Below are positions 1-6,667 of a stretch of 42,375 nucleotides of DNA, one piece after another (the stretch's first letter is position 1; each line of letters opens with the position of its first letter). The notes beneath the pieces are model-generated. The model did not search any database, had not been told where the DNA came from, and saw nothing but the letters and a program-made list of their open reading frames with translations. This DNA comes from Candidatus Latescibacterota bacterium (lineage in GTDB: Bacteria; Latescibacterota; UBA2968; UBA8231), in contig SICG01000018.1 of NCBI GenBank assembly GCA_009691525.1, positions 1 through 42,375 on the forward strand. The letters run 5' to 3'. The position numbers and the translations under genes are program-made.

Positions 1-1
1 G

Positions 2-145
2 GAGCAATCCCCCCGCGACCTGAACACCATCGCCGATCTGCAGAACCTCGTCCCCATCCTCAGCCGGCGCGGGTACTCCGCCGCCGACGTGGAAGGCATC
101 CTGGCCGGCAACTGGATCAGGTTGCTCAAGGAGGTGTGGGGATGA
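2..145 (+). CDS. Membrane dipeptidase (peptidase M19), C-terminal end only
   Basis: An open frame enters from the left edge and ends at TGA 143-145, giving 47 residues. It finishes with the pattern 'L-x-x-R-G-Y-S ... I-L-A-G-N-W-I-R-L-L-K-E-V-W-G'. In the renal/membrane dipeptidase family (M19) this is the end of the TIM barrel: the protein closes on 'GxNxLRxxxxVW'. Members are zinc enzymes that cleave dipeptides, often with D-residues. The metal ligands and active site lie outside the window, so the assignment rests on this C-terminal signature. No neighbour follows closely on the same strand; the next gene starts 557 bases downstream. Confidence 0.75.
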   Translation, partial: EQSPRDLNTIADLQNLVPILSRRGYSAADVEGILAGNWIRLLKEVWG

Positions 146-162
146 GCTAGCGGGGGCGTCAG

Positions 163-354
163 GGAGTGGCCCATTCCGGGCTTTCTCAGGGCGCGGTCCG
201 CACCGCCCTCGCTCGCTCCTCCCCCAACCACCTTACCCGCGCAACGCCCCATACGTTGGGGCGTTGCGGGCTCCGCTGCCCCACAACCCTTCCCGGCGGA
301 CCTCCCACCCCAACAACCCCCCGAGAAAGCCCTCCAGGGCCATCTCCCTGCCGC
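163..354. repeat. Degenerate intergenic repeat, copy A
   Basis: The left boundary GGAGTGGCCCATTCCGGGCT (163 onward) and the right block at 325-354 (ending CATCTCCCTGCCGC) both have counterparts in the same order at 14345-14466 (GGAGTGACCCACTCCGGCCT, then CATCTCCACGCCGC). The left block folds as a short hairpin, GGAGTG with CAYTCC. The middle parts differ in length and sequence. This could be an old non-coding repeat family or a pair of structured untranslated elements. The similarity was judged by eye. Confidence 0.4.
240..268. terminator. Perfect 11-bp hairpin, possible dipeptidase terminator
   Basis: The arms at 240-250 (CGCAACGCCCC) and 258-268 (GGGGCGTTGCG) are exact reverse complements around a 7-base loop. 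No T-run follows on either strand, so this is not a canonical intrinsic terminator. It lies about 95 bases after the dipeptidase stop, and could equally be the structural centre of the surrounding repeat. Confidence 0.35.
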
Positions 355-619
355 TGTAGCCCCAGGATATCGGGGTTGTAACGATCAACGGCGGGGAAAG
401 GGTCTCTCGCCTCTGGCCACAGGATTGTGGCCCAGAGGTCGATGGCCGGCGAGAAAGAGCGAAGGGATCCTTTTCCCGCCGCCTCAACTACCACACCACC
501 ACCCGCTACTTCCATATTTATAGTAAGAGGCTATTTCCAGATAAAGTGGCCACTTCTGTTTTTCATCGTAAAATAATCGCTATTTAATCGATAAATTTGG
601 TGCATTATCAAATACCATC

Positions 620-648
620 TTGCTTTTGTGCAGATAAATAGATATACT
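620..648 (+). promoter_or_regulatory. Sigma70-like promoter for ilvBN
   Basis: TTGCTT at 620-625, a 17-base spacer, and TATACT at 643-648 lie in AT-rich DNA. Initiation near 655 would leave about 48 bases of leader before the ilvB ATG at 703. I saw no leader peptide rich in Ile, Leu or Val and no attenuator hairpin in that short leader. Confidence 0.5.
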
Positions 649-702
649 TTGGCCTATTAGTATACATAATTATTTTTAAACTTGTATTTTTGGAGGAAAA
701 TT

Positions 703-2409
703 ATGGCCAGAGGTGCTGACAAAGTCATCGAGGCCCTCGAAAGGCACGGCGTGGAGTACATCTTCGGGCACCCAGGGGGGGCAGCCATGCCCATCTTCGA
801 TGCCCTGGTGGATTCCAAGGGGCCCAAATTCATCCTGACCCGCCACGAGCAGGGGGCCACCCACATGGCCGACGGCTACGCCCGGGCCACCGGCAAACCA
901 GGTGTGGTGCTGGTCACCTCTGGGCCCGGGGCCACCAATACCATCACCGGGTTGCTCACCGCCCAGATGGATTCGGTGCCGATGGTGGTGCTCACCGGCC
1001 AGACCATCACCCCCATGCTGGGCAAGGACGCCTTCCAGGAAGCCGACGTCTTCGGCATCTCCATGCCGGTGGTCAAACACTCCTATCTGGTCAAGGATGT
1101 CGAAGATATCCCCCGGGTGATGAACGAGGCCTTTCACATCGCCACCACCGGACGCACCGGGCCGGTGCTGGTCGACCTGCCCAAGGACGTCACCTCGGCC
1201 GAGTGCAACGCCAGCTTCCCGGAGAAGGTCTTCCTGCCCGGCTACCACTTGCAGTCCAAGCCCAACGTCGAGTGTTTGAAGGAAGCGGCCCGCCTGCTGC
1301 GCCAGAGCAAACGCCCGGTGCTCTACCTGGGCGGAGGCTGCGTGGCCGCCGGCGCCCACGAGGTGGCCCTGGCCTTTGCTGAAAAGACCCGTATGCCGGT
1401 GACCAACACCTTGCTGGGCAAGGGCAGCTTCCCCGAGCAACACCCGCTTTCGGTGGGCATGCTGGGCATGCACGGCACCGCCTACGCCAACAAGGCGGTG
1501 TCCGGCTGCGACCTGATCATGTCGGTGGGTGGACGCTGGGACGACCGCATCACCGGCAAACTCTCGGCCTTCTGCGCCGACGCCAAGAAGATCCATATCG
1601 ACATCGACCCAGCCGAGTACGGCAAGGTGCTGATGCCCGATGTGTTCATCGAGGGGGACGCCCGCCAGGTGCTGGAGGAACTGATCAACCACGTCGAGCC
1701 CACGGACTCGGGTGCCTGGCTGGCGCAGATCGAGGAGTGGAAACACAAATACCCCCTGCACTACGGCCGCAAGGGCGGTCTCAAGATGCAGGCGGTCATC
1801 GACCGCTTCTATCACCTGACCGAGGGCAAGGCCATCGTCTCCACCGATGTGGGCCAGCACCAGATGTGGGCCGCCCAGTTCTACAAGACGCGCTATCATC
1901 GCCAGTGGCTTTCCTCGGGCGGGGCGGGGACCATGGGCTACGGCTTCCCGGCGGCAGTGGGAGCCCAGTTTGGCCGGCCCGGCGAATTAGTGGCGACTAT
2001 CGTCGGCGACGGCGGTTTCCAGATGACCATGTGCGAGCTGGCCACCGCCGCCCTGCACAAGCTGCCCATCAAGATCCTGGTGATGGACAACCGCTATCTG
2101 GGCATGGTGCGCCAGTGGCAAAACCTCTTCTTCGACAACCGGCTCTCGGGCGTGGACCTAGAGGGCAACCCCGACTTTGTCAAGCTGGCCGAAGCCTACG
2201 GCATCAAGGGTTTCCACCTGCGCCGCACCGCCGACATCGACAAGGTGCTCAAGCAGGCACTGGACTACCACGAGGGTCCCTGCCTGATCCACGCCGAGTG
2301 CGAAAAAGAAGACAACGTCTTCCCGATGATTCCCGCCGGGGCGGCCCTCAGTGAGATGCTCATCGAGCCGCCCAAGTACAAACTAGAAAAGCCAACCGGG
2401 AGCACCTGA
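703..2409 (+). CDS. ilvB: Acetolactate synthase, large (catalytic) subunit
   Basis: This thiamine-diphosphate enzyme condenses two pyruvates to acetolactate (or pyruvate plus 2-oxobutyrate), the first common step of valine, leucine and isoleucine synthesis. The 568 residues match the usual length. The N-terminal PYR domain has [17 protein letters not shown], with the glutamate that activates thiamine, followed by TSGPGATN. The C-terminal domain has the GDGGFQ...MDNRYLGMV motif that binds ThDP and Mg. An upstream in-frame ATG exists at 682, but ATG 703 is preceded by GGAGG at 692-696 with good spacing and begins at the conserved '[10 protein letters not shown]', so I chose it. The regulatory subunit gene follows with the stop and start codons overlapping (TGATG). 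Confidence 0.96.
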   Translation: MARGADKVIEALERHGVEYIFGHPGGAAMPIFDALVDSKGPKFILTRHEQGATHMADGYARATGKPGVVLVTSGPGATNTITGLLTAQMDSVPMVVLTGQTITPMLGKDAFQEADVFGISMPVVKHSYLVKDVEDIPRVMNEAFHIATTGRTGPVLVDLPKDVTSAECNASFPEKVFLPGYHLQSKPNVECLKEAARLLRQSKRPVLYLGGGCVAAGAHEVALAFAEKTRMPVTNTLLGKGSFPEQHPLSVGMLGMHGTAYANKAVSGCDLIMSVGGRWDDRITGKLSAFCADAKKIHIDIDPAEYGKVLMPDVFIEGDARQVLEELINHVEPTDSGAWLAQIEEWKHKYPLHYGRKGGLKMQAVIDRFYHLTEGKAIVSTDVGQHQMWAAQFYKTRYHRQWLSSGGAGTMGYGFPAAVGAQFGRPGELVATIVGDGGFQMTMCELATAALHKLPIKILVMDNRYLGMVRQWQNLFFDNRLSGVDLEGNPDFVKLAEAYGIKGFHLRRTADIDKVLKQALDYHEGPCLIHAECEKEDNVFPMIPAGAALSEMLIEPPKYKLEKPTGST

Positions 2410-2921
2410 TGGAAAACGGCACTGCTCAAAAACCAGAGAAGAATACCATCGGCCTGCTGGTCAACGACCAGCCCGGGGTGTTGATGCGCATCAGCCAGGT
2501 CTTCGCCCGCCGCGGCTATAACATCGAATCCCTGGTGGTCTCCCCGGCCCACCTGCCGCGCACCTCGCGTATGACCATCACCTGCACCGGGCCGGACGAC
2601 GTGTTGCACCAGATCATCCTCCAGCTCAACAAGCTGGTCGATGTCATGCACGCCAAGGACCACACCGACGACCAGGCGGTCACTCGCGAACTGGCCCTCT
2701 TCAAGGTGGGCTGCTCGGTGCCCGAACGCACGGAGATCTTGCAGGTTGCCGAAGCCTTCCGCGGCAAAACCGTCGATATCTCCGAGGAGACCATCACCAT
2801 CGAGGCCACCGGCACCTCCGACAAGATGGATGCCCTCGAATCCCTGCTGGGCAAGTTCGACCTGCGCGAGATGGTGCGCACCGGCAAGGTGGTCATGGCC
2901 CGCGGCACCTATTCCACTTAA
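2409..2921 (+). CDS. ilvN: Acetolactate synthase, small (regulatory) subunit
   Basis: This 170-residue protein has the typical length of IlvN/IlvH. It starts with an ACT domain (NTIGLLVNDQPGVLMRISQVF, then RGYNIESLVV) that binds the feedback inhibitor valine, and has a C-terminal domain containing 'DISEETITIEATG'. It stabilises and regulates the catalytic subunit. Its ATG overlaps the ilvB TGA by one base, so the two are translationally coupled and should be made in matched amounts. No further branched-chain gene follows; the unit ends at a hairpin from 2946. Confidence 0.95.
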   Translation: MENGTAQKPEKNTIGLLVNDQPGVLMRISQVFARRGYNIESLVVSPAHLPRTSRMTITCTGPDDVLHQIILQLNKLVDVMHAKDHTDDQAVTRELALFKVGCSVPERTEILQVAEAFRGKTVDISEETITIEATGTSDKMDALESLLGKFDLREMVRTGKVVMARGTYST

Positions 2922-2938
2922 ACCATCACCACCGCAAC

Positions 2939-2974
2939 AAAAAAAGAGGGGCGGGGAGTGTTTCCCCGCCCCTC
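2939..2974 (-). terminator. Intrinsic terminator shared by convergent ilvN and TonB receptor genes
   Basis: The arms at 2946-2957 and 2963-2974 form a perfect 12-bp GC-rich stem with a 5-base loop. Read on the minus strand it is followed by seven T (A-run at 2939-2945), a canonical intrinsic terminator for the receptor gene that stops at 2997. On the plus strand the hairpin lies 24 bases after the ilvN stop but has no T-run, so it would be weaker in that direction. Confidence 0.85.
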
Positions 2975-2996
2975 TCGTCATCCTAGCCCCGCTGAA

Positions 2997-5081
2997 TCAG
3001 AGCGCCATCCTGAATCCCCCCTGAAACCACCGCGGTGCACCCACGCTCACCACCCCGTCTCCCGAAATTCCCACCTCGTAGGACTGGTCGAAGAGGTTTT
3101 CCACCTGAAAGAAGACCTCAATCCCTTTTGCCACCGGCCGCGAGGCAAAGAAGTCCACCACCCCAAACCATCCCAGCTCCAGCGCGTTGAGGTCGTCCTC
3201 AAACTGGCCGCTCATATAGCGCCCCTGCACCGTGAAGCGCCCACGCGCCGGATGGGCATAGCTCAACTGCAGGGTCAGATGGTGTGCCGGCACCTGGGGC
3301 AGGTCTTTGCCCTCCAGGTCGCCCAGCGCAGTGATGATGCGGCTGTGGGTGAACAAATAGCCCGCAGCCCAGGTCCAGGCTGGCCCGCGCTGCCCTTTTA
3401 ATTCTGCCTCCAAGCCCCGGACCCGCACCTTTTCCAGATTCTGCCGCTGCCGGCAGAGCCCGCCATCTGGCACAAAACCGCAGGGCGACACCTGGCCCGG
3501 CCCCCTGCCCTGGGTCAGGTTGAAGACCATGTCCTCCACCTCGTTCCAGTACCCGGTCAGGTGGGCGCTCAGTGCGGGGAACTGATAGTCCAGCCCCGCC
3601 TCGGCACCCGAGAGGCGCTCGGGTTCTAGCCCTTCGTTGGCCTCGGTGATGTCGTTGCGCACCCGGAAAGGGCGGAAGAGTTCGTTGAGGGTGGGCGTGC
3701 GGAAACTCCGGTACAGCGCCCCGCGCAGGGAGAGCCGGTCCGTGGCCTTGAAACGCAGCCCGGCCTTGGGGTCAAAGACTTGGCGGCGGCGGTCAGCAAA
3801 GCCGTCGTCGCGCAGGGACTGCCCATTGTCCAAGTCCTGCTCCCGGCGGAAGGAGGCGGCATTGCGCCACCAGTCCAGGCGGCCGCCCAAAGTGAACTGC
3901 CAGCGCGGGTGGGGGATGAAGACCTCCTGGACATAGAGCCCCAGGGCCTGTTGGGCGCCGCCGGCCTGGCGCTGTCGGGTGAAATGTCCCTCGACATAGC
4001 GGAAATACTCGTCGCTCTCGCCCTTGACCCAGCGGCCATCCACCCCAGCGGCCAGCAGGTGGGTTGCCCCCACGGGCCTGGACCACTCCACACTCGCCCC
4101 GGCGGCCTTGGCCGGCATATCGTACTGGTCCAGGGCCGGGACCTCTGCATTGCGGTCTGCTGCCGCCGAGGAGAAGAAACTGTCAAACCCTTGGGCCTGG
4201 ACAAAACTGGAGAAGGCCCAGCGGCTGCCCGCAGCGGTCCTCAAGATCGCGCTGCCGCCAACAAATCCGGCGCGGGTGCTGTTCTGCGCCAGGGGGGTAC
4301 CGTTGTCGCGCTCCTCGCGCCAGAGACCCGCGTGCAGGTAGAGTTGGCCCGCCGAAGAGAAGGGGCGGGACAACTTCAGGCGCAGGGTCTGACTCTGGGA
4401 ACCGGCCTCCCGGTCGATGCTGCCCCGCTGGTTGGCCCGCACCGTGGGATACCCCCGCGTCGTCGAATACCCTCCCTCCAACCCTACACTGGTCGAGCCC
4501 AGGCGGTCGCCCGCGGCAAAATCCAGAGACCCGGTCCGGCCATTGCCGGCCACCCCGGAGAGAGAAAACGCCCGCTCCTGAGGCTGGGCCGTGACCAGAT
4601 TGATCACCCCGCCCAAAGTGTAGTTGCCCCACAACTGGGCACCTCCGCCGCGCACCACCTCGACCCGTTCCAGGCTGGCCAGCCGCACCCGACTCCACGC
4701 CACCCAACTGCCAAAGGGGTCGTTCAGGGGCATGCCGTCCAAGAGGACCAGGGCGCGACTGGCACCGCTGGCCCCCAGCCCGCGCAGCGAAACCCCCTGG
4801 GTGGTGGGGTGCGCCACGGCGCTGCTGGCGCGGCGGAAGAGGCTGAAGCCGGGGACCTGCCGCAAGAGTTCGTCAGCAGACAAAGCCGGCGCCTGCCGGA
4901 TCTGCCCTGCTTCGAGTACCGTGGTCTGGGCGGGCAGCTCCCCCAGGGCCTGCGAGGTCCGCGCCGCGCTCACCGTCACTTCGTCCATAACCACGGGTTC
5001 TTCGCGCTGATCTGCCAGCGCCATCCCGCAGCTCAGGCCTCCGGCGAGGACCAGTGAGAGCAGGAGACACACCGGGCTCAT
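2997..5081 (-). CDS. TonB-dependent outer-membrane receptor
   Basis: This is a 694-residue outer-membrane importer that takes up a bound substrate using energy from TonB-ExbBD. The start is ATG 5081, which gives a clear signal peptide (SPVCLLLSLVLAGGLSCGMALA). The frame is open further upstream, but only through antisense-like residues. After the signal come a TonB-box-like stretch (EPVVMDEVTVSAAR), the plug domain (DELLRQVPG ... SLRGLGASGASRALVLLDGMPLND ... VEVVRGGGAQLWGNYTLGGVINLVT) and a long beta-barrel with the family's 'FRTPTLNELFRPF' segment. It starts 8 bases after the stop of a small CarboxypepD_reg-like gene and is probably coupled to it. The substrate is unknown; no siderophore, cobalamin or sugar gene is adjacent. 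A terminator follows at 2974-2939. Confidence 0.92.
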   Translation of the reverse strand: MSPVCLLLSLVLAGGLSCGMALADQREEPVVMDEVTVSAARTSQALGELPAQTTVLEAGQIRQAPALSADELLRQVPGFSLFRRASSAVAHPTTQGVSLRGLGASGASRALVLLDGMPLNDPFGSWVAWSRVRLASLERVEVVRGGGAQLWGNYTLGGVINLVTAQPQERAFSLSGVAGNGRTGSLDFAAGDRLGSTSVGLEGGYSTTRGYPTVRANQRGSIDREAGSQSQTLRLKLSRPFSSAGQLYLHAGLWREERDNGTPLAQNSTRAGFVGGSAILRTAAGSRWAFSSFVQAQGFDSFFSSAAADRNAEVPALDQYDMPAKAAGASVEWSRPVGATHLLAAGVDGRWVKGESDEYFRYVEGHFTRQRQAGGAQQALGLYVQEVFIPHPRWQFTLGGRLDWWRNAASFRREQDLDNGQSLRDDGFADRRRQVFDPKAGLRFKATDRLSLRGALYRSFRTPTLNELFRPFRVRNDITEANEGLEPERLSGAEAGLDYQFPALSAHLTGYWNEVEDMVFNLTQGRGPGQVSPCGFVPDGGLCRQRQNLEKVRVRGLEAELKGQRGPAWTWAAGYLFTHSRIITALGDLEGKDLPQVPAHHLTLQLSYAHPARGRFTVQGRYMSGQFEDDLNALELGWFGVVDFFASRPVAKGIEVFFQVENLFDQSYEVGISGDGVVSVGAPRWFQGGFRMAL

Positions 5082-5089
5082 GTTACAGT

Positions 5090-5371
5090 TCAAAAACTCA
5101 CCTCTAATTGCTGGATGATCCCCTGGTGGCCCACATAGGAAGCCGTGGCTTCGTAGATTCCCGGGGCCAACTCCAGTATCTGGTACTGCCCTTTCCCGTC
5201 GGTGCTCACTCCCCTGCCCCCGGGGATTGCCTTGTTCTTGACCGCCACGTTGGCCCCCACCAGGGGCTGGCCGGTGTCGTCTTCGACCTTCCCCGCCACA
5301 CTCCCCTGTTGTGCCAACAGCGTCCCGGTCCACATCAACCCCGCCACCACTGCGAGCCACTTGGTCATCAT
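5090..5371 (-). CDS. Small exported CarboxypepD_reg-like protein
   Basis: This 93-residue protein has a signal peptide (MTKWLAVVAGLMWTGTLLAQ) followed by a single carboxypeptidase-regulatory-like beta-sandwich: 'GSVAGKVEDDTGQPLVGANVAVKN', 'GVSTDGKGQYQILELAPGIYEATASYVGH'. The start is supported by GGAGG at 5378-5382, six bases before ATG 5371. In many FCB-type TonB receptors this domain is fused to the N-terminus of the receptor. Here it ends at TGA, and the receptor restarts 8 bases later, in another frame, with its own signal peptide. It may be a gene fission that yields a separate periplasmic partner, or an ancestral fused gene split by frameshift. The two signal peptides favour two real proteins. 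Confidence 0.75.
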   Translation of the reverse strand: MMTKWLAVVAGLMWTGTLLAQQGSVAGKVEDDTGQPLVGANVAVKNKAIPGGRGVSTDGKGQYQILELAPGIYEATASYVGHQGIIQQLEVSF

Positions 5372-5503
5372 CTCATCCCTCCGTAAGGATAGGCCCCTAA
5401 TCTATCAAGTTAGACTATTCCTCCACAATCAATTAATGTAGTTGCCCCCCGCCGCCCGGCTTTGTATTTTCTGCCTCCTCGACCCCCTTCAGGAGCCTAT
5501 CCC

Positions 5504-6520
5504 ATGCCCGATACTCTCAGACTCGCCCTGCTCGGCTGCGGCGCTATCGCCCGCTACCACCTCGATGGCATCAAAGAACGTGTTCCCCGTATCCAGGTCA
5601 GCGCGGTCATCGACCTGGACCGGGCCAAGGCCGAGAAATTCGCCGCCGAAACCGGCGCCAAGGTCTTCACCTCGCTGGACCAAGCCATAGACCAGGGCGA
5701 GTTCGACGCCGTGGACATCATGCTTCCCCATGACCTGCACGAGCGCTGCGCCCTCCAAGCCTTTGCCGCCGGCAAACACGTGCTGCTGGAAAAGCCCATG
5801 GCCCCCACCCTCGAGGGCTGCGCCCGCATCCTGGCGGCCGCCAAAAAGGCCGGCACCGTCTTCATGATGGCCGAAAACGCCCAGTACTGGCCCGAGATCG
5901 TCAAAGCCCAGGAAGTGATCCAGAACGGCGACCTCGGCGAGATCATCACCGCCCGCGCCGCCTTTGTCTGCGAGTTCGACGAGTACTGGTTCAAGGAGAA
6001 AAAACCCTGGCGCTACGAGCAGTCGCGTGCCGGCGGGGGCATCACCATCGACGGCGGCTCCCACTGGATGCGGCCCCTGCGTATGTGGCTGGGTGAGATC
6101 GACGAACTCGTCGCCGTCACCGGCCATCCCCTCAAACAAATGGAGGGCGAATCCCTGGTGCGGGCCCTTTTCCGTTTCCAGTCGGGCGCCGTGGCCGGCT
6201 TCGACGCCCTGATGGTGGCCACCGCCATGGGCCCCGAACCCTGGTGGCGCATCACCGGCACCAAAGGAGAACTGGTGATCGACGGCTCCTTTGGCGGGGG
6301 CATCCGCCTCTACGATGCCCAGCATCGCCAGGGCCGAACCCTCATGGAACCTCAGGGGTACGCCAAGTCTTTTGGTCCGGAACTGGAGGATTTCGCCCGC
6401 GCCGTGCTCGACGGTAAGACCCTAGATGCCGGCCCCGAACAGGCCCTTGGCGAGCTGCGTATCGCCCTGGCCATCTACCGCTCGGCGACCAGCCGGCAGT
6501 GGGAAAAAGTATGGGCGTGA
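5504..6520 (+). CDS. Gfo/Idh/MocA-family NAD(P)-dependent oxidoreductase
   Basis: This is a 338-residue oxidoreductase of the family that acts on sugars, inositols and related polyols. The N-terminal Rossmann fold opens with 'RLALLGCGAIARYHLDGI', and the second strand ends 'AVIDLDRAKAEKFA'. The family's EKP motif (VLLEKPMAPTLEGC) carries the catalytic lysine. The C-terminal alpha/beta domain includes 'GGGITIDGGSHWMRPLRMWLG', with the usual 'GG...D.G.H' pattern. ATG 5504 was chosen over the upstream in-frame 5462 because AGGAG sits at 5491-5495 and the Rossmann strand starts six residues in. The substrate cannot be told from sequence. It is divergent from the CarboxypepD_reg/TonB pair and stands alone. 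Confidence 0.9.
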   Translation: MPDTLRLALLGCGAIARYHLDGIKERVPRIQVSAVIDLDRAKAEKFAAETGAKVFTSLDQAIDQGEFDAVDIMLPHDLHERCALQAFAAGKHVLLEKPMAPTLEGCARILAAAKKAGTVFMMAENAQYWPEIVKAQEVIQNGDLGEIITARAAFVCEFDEYWFKEKKPWRYEQSRAGGGITIDGGSHWMRPLRMWLGEIDELVAVTGHPLKQMEGESLVRALFRFQSGAVAGFDALMVATAMGPEPWWRITGTKGELVIDGSFGGGIRLYDAQHRQGRTLMEPQGYAKSFGPELEDFARAVLDGKTLDAGPEQALGELRIALAIYRSATSRQWEKVWA

Positions 6521-6526
6521 AGTCTC

Positions 6527-6555
6527 TTGCATCGGCCAGTGCCTTTCAATATATT
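6527..6555 (+). promoter_or_regulatory. Sigma70-like promoter for ppdK
   Basis: TTGCAT at 6527-6532, a 17-base spacer, and TATATT at 6550-6555 begin just after the stop of the upstream oxidoreductase gene. Initiation near 6562 would give a leader of about 105 bases before the ppdK ATG at 6668. I saw no strong structure in that leader. Confidence 0.55.
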
Positions 6556-6667
6556 ACCCCCTCAACGAGGCCGATTTCCCCCAAAGCTGTCCAGCACTGC
6601 TTCTCCGGCCACCTGCCGGTGTTCGCTCTCTCTTTGCATTTATCATAGAAAGAAAGTGTCCGCTCCC

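Larger units (their letters stand above)
146..702. other. Long intergenic region between dipeptidase and ilvB
   Basis: No convincing gene lies in these 557 bases; the open frames are short, proline- or glycine-rich and lack start signals. The left two-thirds is GC-rich and holds a degenerate repeat (163-354) and a perfect hairpin (240-268). The composition then turns strongly AT-rich from about 515 to 702. That part contains a perfect 12-base palindrome at 544-555 (AAGTGGCCACTT) and a promoter before ilvB. I saw no tRNA or riboswitch fold. Confidence 0.6.

Noticed and set aside
676..1899. 407-codon minus-strand open frame
   Set aside because: It is the complement of ilvB and has the same shadow composition.
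3780..5057. 425-codon plus-strand open frame
   Set aside because: It is antisense to the TonB receptor, which has a signal peptide, plug and barrel; the plus-strand frame has no start signal or domain.
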